DNA of 64,000 bases from Bacteroidota bacterium (GTDB taxonomy: Bacteria > Bacteroidota > Bacteroidia > UBA8524): assembly GCA_016124735.1 (NCBI GenBank), contig WGMZ01000002.1, forward strand, positions 46,650 through 110,649. Reading direction: 5' to 3'. The notes under the pieces are model-generated. The model was not told the DNA's origin. It saw only the letters and a program-made list of their open reading frames with translations, and did no database searches. Positions 59,746-64,000 of this stretch are shown one piece after another. Position 1 is the first letter of the stretch, and every line of letters begins with the position of its first letter. The position numbers and the translations under genes were made by a program.

Positions 59746-60812
59746 GCAAAGAACATATCCGTGTGGCCATTAGCCTGGGCGATTACAACGGCGTGGGCCC
59801 TGAAGTAATTCTAAAGTCCCTGAGTAATCCGAAAATTACGGAGTTCTGCACGCCATGTATCTATGCGAGCCCTAAGGTCATATCTTATTTTAAGAAACAG
59901 ATGGGACTGCATGATCTGCATATTTATTTTGCCGATTCGGCCAACCACATCCACCACCGAAAGGTCAATCTGGTGGTGACATGGGATGAAGAAACGGCCA
60001 TACAATCCGGCACGGCTTCACAGGAATCGGGCGATTATGCTTTCAAATCGCTTGAAGCAGCAACCCGGGATGTTTTGAACGGAGACATGGACGTGCTGGT
60101 TACGGCTCCATTAGACAAGTCTACGGTGAATCGGGCAGAACGGCCCTTCCACGGGCATACCGATTATCTGGCGGAGATGGATGGGGCAGAAAATCATATG
60201 ATGATTTTGGTCTGCGACGAGATGCGTGTGGGATTGGTAACGGGACATGTTCCCATTAAAGAGGTAGCAAGTCAGATCGATAAAGACAAAATCATCCAAT
60301 CCATACAGGCACTGAATAACTCGCTGAGTGAAGATTTTGGCATTGGAAAGCCTCGTATTGCTGTTTTGGGCTTAAACCCGCACGCCGGAGATAATGGTCT
60401 GCTTGGTGATGAAGAGAGTAACTTTATTTTGCCGGCTGTGAAAGAAGCCATTGAAGCGGGCATTTATGCTTTTGGGCCATACCCATCCGATGGATTTTTT
60501 GGCACCGAGGAATTCAAAAAATTTGATGGAATTCTGGCCATGTACCACGATCAGGGTTTGATTCCTTTCAAATTGCTGGGTTTTGAAGATGGAGTAAATT
60601 TCACTTCGGGACTCTCTTTTATCCGAACTTCTCCGGATCACGGAACAGCTTATGCTATTGCGGGACAGGGAACAGCCGTCGAATCCAGCTTCAGAAATGC
60701 CTTGTACCTGGCGGTCGATTTATACCGTAAAAGGAAGCGGATTGAAGATGATTCCTCGAATCCACTCAAGTTTACACCCTTAAGAAGGGAACGCTTTCGA
60801 ATGGATTTTTAG
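59742..60812 (+). CDS. pdxA: 4-hydroxythreonine-4-phosphate dehydrogenase
   Basis: The 356-residue enzyme has the PdxA motifs: ISLGDYNGVGPEVILKSL at the start, VTAPLDKSTVNRAERPFHGHTDYLAE with the metal-binding His, VTGHVPIKEV, LGLNPHAGDNGLLGDEE, ILAMYHDQGLIPFKLLGFEDGVNFTSGLSFIRTSPDHGTAYAIAG with two further His. It oxidises 4-phosphohydroxy-threonine with NAD in the DXP-dependent pathway to pyridoxal phosphate. It is translationally coupled to the aminopeptidase. PLP made by this route is needed by the alanine racemase domain encoded elsewhere in the window, though this is only a general link. Confidence 0.95.
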   Translation: MSKEHIRVAISLGDYNGVGPEVILKSLSNPKITEFCTPCIYASPKVISYFKKQMGLHDLHIYFADSANHIHHRKVNLVVTWDEETAIQSGTASQESGDYAFKSLEAATRDVLNGDMDVLVTAPLDKSTVNRAERPFHGHTDYLAEMDGAENHMMILVCDEMRVGLVTGHVPIKEVASQIDKDKIIQSIQALNNSLSEDFGIGKPRIAVLGLNPHAGDNGLLGDEESNFILPAVKEAIEAGIYAFGPYPSDGFFGTEEFKKFDGILAMYHDQGLIPFKLLGFEDGVNFTSGLSFIRTSPDHGTAYAIAGQGTAVESSFRNALYLAVDLYRKRKRIEDDSSNPLKFTPLRRERFRMDF

Positions 60813-60912
60813 ATTCCATTTAAAGAAGGATTTCACCGGTAAAATGGGAAAAAGCCCCATTCAAAAAAGAGTGCAATTATAAGCGGTTCCAAAGAGTGTA
60901 TTTTGAACTCTA

Positions 60913-61710
60913 ATGAATGATTTCCCACTTTTTTCCGGCCAGAAAAAAAATTCAGAACCCACTGTTTTAATCGTAGATGATTCGCGACTCATACGAAGTT
61001 TGTTGCGGGTTGTCCTCGAGAAAGAATTCCGTGTAATCGAAGCAGATAACGGAGCCAAAGGGCTGATGATGGCGTTGCAAGAGGTACCGGAAATCATTAT
61101 TACGGATTTGATGATGCCCGAATTGGATGGGTACCAAATGGTGCGAAGCATTCGCAATGACGAGAAAGCGGCCCACATTCCGGTTATTATGCTTACCACA
61201 GTAGATACAGAATTTAACGAGCTGGAAGGCTACCGTTCCGGGGTAGATGCGTATTTGCTAAAACCATTTACCAAAGAACAATTGGAGGTGAGGATCGAGA
61301 ATTTGATCCGAAACAGAAATTTGTGTTTTTCAAAAATGCAAAAACTGACTTCCATGTCATTCACAGCAATGGATTCGGAGATGAATTTCGGCGACCGACT
61401 CATTTATCATCTGAATAAGGAATTTGACAATCCAAATTTAAAAGTGAAAAACTTGTCAGATGCCTTGTCTATGAGTGTGTCCACATTTGAACGCCGAATC
61501 AAAGATCTTTATGACACGACTCCAAAGCTTTTTATACGGAACTACCGGATGGAGCAGGCAATAGAAATGCTGAGAGAAGGACATATGAATGTGAGCGGCG
61601 TGGCGAGGGCCTGTGGTTTTGAAAATATCTCTTACTTCTCACTGTGTTTCCGTGAAAAGTTTGGGTACAGTCCATCTCGGGTCAACAGTCTTGCTGTCGC
61701 CAACGCGTAG
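60913..61710 (+). CDS. Response regulator with AraC-type DNA-binding domain
   Basis: The 265-residue protein has a receiver domain in about residues 15-130: acidic pair in VLIVDDSRLIRSLL, phospho-acceptor Asp in EIIITDLMMPELDGYQM, Thr in VIMLTTVD, and Lys in AYLLKPFTKEQL. The last 100 residues are an AraC HTH pair: NLSDALSMSVSTFERRIKDLYDTTPKLFIRNYRMEQAIEML and NVSGVARACGFENISYFSLCFREKFGYSPS. It should bind DNA when phosphorylated by a kinase. No kinase is adjacent; the two orphan kinases at 10.8-14.9 kb are candidates only by absence of other partners. Confidence 0.92.
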   Translation: MNDFPLFSGQKKNSEPTVLIVDDSRLIRSLLRVVLEKEFRVIEADNGAKGLMMALQEVPEIIITDLMMPELDGYQMVRSIRNDEKAAHIPVIMLTTVDTEFNELEGYRSGVDAYLLKPFTKEQLEVRIENLIRNRNLCFSKMQKLTSMSFTAMDSEMNFGDRLIYHLNKEFDNPNLKVKNLSDALSMSVSTFERRIKDLYDTTPKLFIRNYRMEQAIEMLREGHMNVSGVARACGFENISYFSLCFREKFGYSPSRVNSLAVANA

Positions 61711-61815
61711 TTTCTTAAAAAAAGCAGGAGTCCCGGTTTCTTAATAATTAGATAACAAATCTTCCGCCTCCCTAACCGGGCACTGCCTCTGCTGATCTGC
61801 TCAGCAATGATGGTT

Positions 61816-63852
61816 TTACTTTATCACTTTTAATGTTTTTCTGAATCCTGTGCTTCGAGCCTCCACAATATAGACGCCGGGTTCCTGTATCATCTGATTC
61901 GGAATGGTTTGATGTCCCGGATTTTCCAGTTCATATTGGGCCATTAATTTTCCGCTCAATGTGTAAATAGATATATATACGGGTTCTTTTTCAACCAAAT
62001 TAATATACACAGTATTGAAGTCCTGATAGAGTTCGAACCCTGCTTCCCCGCTTATGCCTATACCCGTTGCTCCTTTTTTCTCCAGATGAAGAATAAAACG
62101 CAAGTTGTTGGTGCCATTATTTTCAAAAGAGTAGGCACCGTTTTTAAGGTCCATCTTTATTCCTGTCAGTTTATCTTCCAGAAGAACGTTCCATGCAGCA
62201 TCGAGTTCACTGAAATCGAGGCTTATTTCTGCTTTTCCTTTCGTATTGCTTTTGTAGCTTAAAGGAATGCTAACCTCATTCAGGGATGAAGGCAAAGCAT
62301 TAATACTAAGTCTGGCTCCGCCGATTAGAGAAGATAAGGAAGGCGCAGCGCCCAATCCATCCAGCTTGTAAGCGTCGCCGATATTGTCGAAACCTTGAGT
62401 GGCATCTGCCGTAAAATATACTACACATTGGTCCTTCATTCCATTTGCATCGCTCACGTTGAGTCGCAGCAAATCGTAATTGTTCTTTAATAAAGTGGCC
62501 ACATTGGAAGTTGACGTAGTTCGTTCGGCATTGGTAATGGTCAGTGTTTGATTGCTGGAGGATTTAACCCAGAAACCAGCAAATGGTGGAATATTGCTGA
62601 TGGTATTGCCCGATTCTGTGTTGTGGTAATTTACAATACTCACTCCACTGCTGCTGTATACCTCATATTGCTGACTGGCATAATTATACACATGGATAGC
62701 TTTGTAGCTTGGTGTAAAATTGGTATTTCGGGTGCTTAGCAAAGCAGAAATACTCAAATTGCAGGGATAGGGATTCGGAATGAAATTCCATCCGGTGGCC
62801 ATGGTTATGCCGGAGCTGGTGTCGGGATCTGTATAGGCAAACAAATTAAAGGTTTTGTTACCCGTGCTATTTGTCCCGGAAACACTGAGTTTGCCCGAGA
62901 AATCATGCAATCCATTGCTGTTGTTGTTGGCATAGATGATATATGGCCGGGTATTATCGTCGGTGGACGAAGCAGCGGTCCAACCATTGCATAAGCCCGT
63001 TGTTCCATTTTGAGCAGGGTTCCAGTAGTAGGTGTTAATTTCATTGGCCGGTGTATGGCCCGAGTACACTTGATTGATTCCACTCAGGTTTGCCAGGGTA
63101 GAAACAAGGGGCAGGGCAATTGGGCGCCAGCCGGCACCGGTTCCGGAAGCAGTCATTTCCATGGTGATATTTCCTGTTATCGTGCCGTTTCCCGGAGCAA
63201 TTTGACCGTAGGAACCTGGAGATGATGAAATAAGAGTCAGATTGTCGCTGGTATTCAGTATTCCGCTGCTACTTGTGTATACACCGGAAATCCGGATCGC
63301 GTTACCTAAGGTTATCGTTCCGCTGGTGTTCAGCGTTAGGTTAATAAAAGAGTTGGTCGTGCCGGAATTCGTTTGGTCAAAGTAAAGCGTGCCATTGGCA
63401 TTTGCGGTAAGATTCAGGCTGCTTTTCCCATCAGATGAAATCGTATTGACGCTGGAACTTCCTGTGATATTGGAGCTGATGGATAAGGTTCCGGACTTAA
63501 GACTAATAGTACCGGAGCCTAGGCTTAAAGTGTCGGTTTTTAAATCACCTTCTGCGGTGAGGGTAACTCCGTTTATTATGCTGATACTGGAATAGGTGGC
63601 TCCGTTCGGAAGGCTGATATTGCTGCTCACTGTGAGCGCGGGGAGTGAACTTGTTCCGGTTCCTTCAATGGTTCCGGTATTTGCCAATGTGGCCCCGCTG
63701 CTAATGGTTAATGTGCCATTGTTGGTAATGGTTCCAGAATTGGTCAGGGTACCTCCTGCCTGCACCACCATGCTTGCCCCTCCCGAAATCGTGGCAGAGG
63801 AGGTATTGGTCATGTTGCCATAAATATTAAGTGTACCGGCATTTACATTCAC
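61816..63852 (-). CDS. T9SS-sorted repetitive surface protein, 5' end probably broken
   Basis: The frame codes for 678 residues from a GTG. The first 230 or so are Ser/Thr/Gly/Asn-rich parallel beta-helix-like repeats (TLTNSGTITNNGTLTISSG). The middle has a domain with WRPIALPLVSTLANLSG and ATGWNFIPNPYPCNLSI. The last 75 residues are a type IX secretion C-terminal signal (FELYQDFNTVYINLVEKEPVYISIYTLSGKLMAQYELENPG ... GVYIVEARSTGFRKTLKVIK). There is no signal peptide, which a T9SS cargo needs. A TAG lies 17 codons upstream in frame (63904-63906), and coding-like sequence continues before the GTG (CNPIKSADPNYNTV). A frameshift, nonsense mutation or truncation of the 5' end is likely. Confidence 0.75.
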   Translation of the reverse strand: MNVNAGTLNIYGNMTNTSSATISGGASMVVQAGGTLTNSGTITNNGTLTISSGATLANTGTIEGTGTSSLPALTVSSNISLPNGATYSSISIINGVTLTAEGDLKTDTLSLGSGTISLKSGTLSISSNITGSSSVNTISSDGKSSLNLTANANGTLYFDQTNSGTTNSFINLTLNTSGTITLGNAIRISGVYTSSSGILNTSDNLTLISSSPGSYGQIAPGNGTITGNITMEMTASGTGAGWRPIALPLVSTLANLSGINQVYSGHTPANEINTYYWNPAQNGTTGLCNGWTAASSTDDNTRPYIIYANNNSNGLHDFSGKLSVSGTNSTGNKTFNLFAYTDPDTSSGITMATGWNFIPNPYPCNLSISALLSTRNTNFTPSYKAIHVYNYASQQYEVYSSSGVSIVNYHNTESGNTISNIPPFAGFWVKSSSNQTLTITNAERTTSTSNVATLLKNNYDLLRLNVSDANGMKDQCVVYFTADATQGFDNIGDAYKLDGLGAAPSLSSLIGGARLSINALPSSLNEVSIPLSYKSNTKGKAEISLDFSELDAAWNVLLEDKLTGIKMDLKNGAYSFENNGTNNLRFILHLEKKGATGIGISGEAGFELYQDFNTVYINLVEKEPVYISIYTLSGKLMAQYELENPGHQTIPNQMIQEPGVYIVEARSTGFRKTLKVIK

Positions 63853-64000
63853 GGTATTGTAATTAGGGTCTGCTGATTTTATTGGGTTACAAAATGTGTA
63901 ATGCTATAGATTTTGACCAGGTTGCTTGGCGAGTTGGCATTTAATCTGGACATAAACGGAGCATAGGAGTGTCGGATTGAACTCAGATGGGCCTTTAGTA

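Overview
The window looks like one contiguous piece of a Bacteroidota chromosome of moderate GC. Several features support this: exact or near-exact TAnnTTTG -7 promoter elements just ahead of start codons, a MurF-alanine racemase fusion, a fused alpha/beta E1 2-oxoacid dehydrogenase, a bacterial geranylgeranylglyceryl-phosphate-type synthase, a DUF4421 protein, many small lipoproteins and a type IX secretion C-terminal signal. A Flavobacteriales or Sphingobacteriia-like host is likely, but the order cannot be fixed from sequence reading alone. No phage, CRISPR array or plasmid backbone was seen.

Layout. 1-8.4 kb (minus) holds cell-envelope and housekeeping genes: a UvrD/Rep helicase 5' end, DUF4421, a long GT51 transglycosylase, frr, a CapA-type phosphoesterase, a YceI lipoprotein and murF-alr. 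8.5-10.6 kb (plus) is rsmA-mgtE. 10.8-14.9 kb carries two tandem paralogous sensor kinases with lipoprotein-like N-termini and TPRs. 15.1-16.5 kb has three small lipoproteins. 16.5-24.1 kb (minus) is a compact fatty-acid catabolic operon: marR, fadN, fadA, fadE, thioesterase, acyl-CoA-binding protein and two hotdog proteins. Next to it lie a long-chain acyl-CoA ligase and a divergent nitronate-monooxygenase-like gene. A near-identical palindrome (TATGCG/CGCATA) sits in front of marR and again between the ligase and the monooxygenase gene, which suggests one MarR regulon.

27.0-32.6 kb is the accessory, rearranged part. The 3' end of a metallo-beta-lactamase-fold gene occurs three times. A unit of about 158 bp, derived from the tRNA(CAU) 3' half plus its terminator, occurs five times in tandem beside the intact tRNA and twice more at a distance. 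An IS1595-type transposase fragment is cut off at one of these units. A sulfotransferase gene lies between them. A separate 183-bp repeat with conserved hairpins follows. This is the most unusual region of the window.

32.7-47 kb returns to ordinary genes: HAD phosphatase, aspS, MFS exporter, alpha/beta hydrolase, SDR, DUF429-like, E1 dehydrogenase, GGGP synthase, methyltransferase, serine hydrolase and GT-C-like membrane proteins. 48.9-55.7 kb (minus) is a tightly packed operon, birA-coaX-OMP-TPR-lptC-small membrane protein-CorC/GldE-like-mutT, linking cofactor activation with outer-membrane assembly. 55.7-61.7 kb has rsfS, a sodium:solute symporter, leucyl aminopeptidase-pdxA and a receiver-AraC regulator. 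The window ends in a T9SS-sorted surface protein whose 5' end appears broken.
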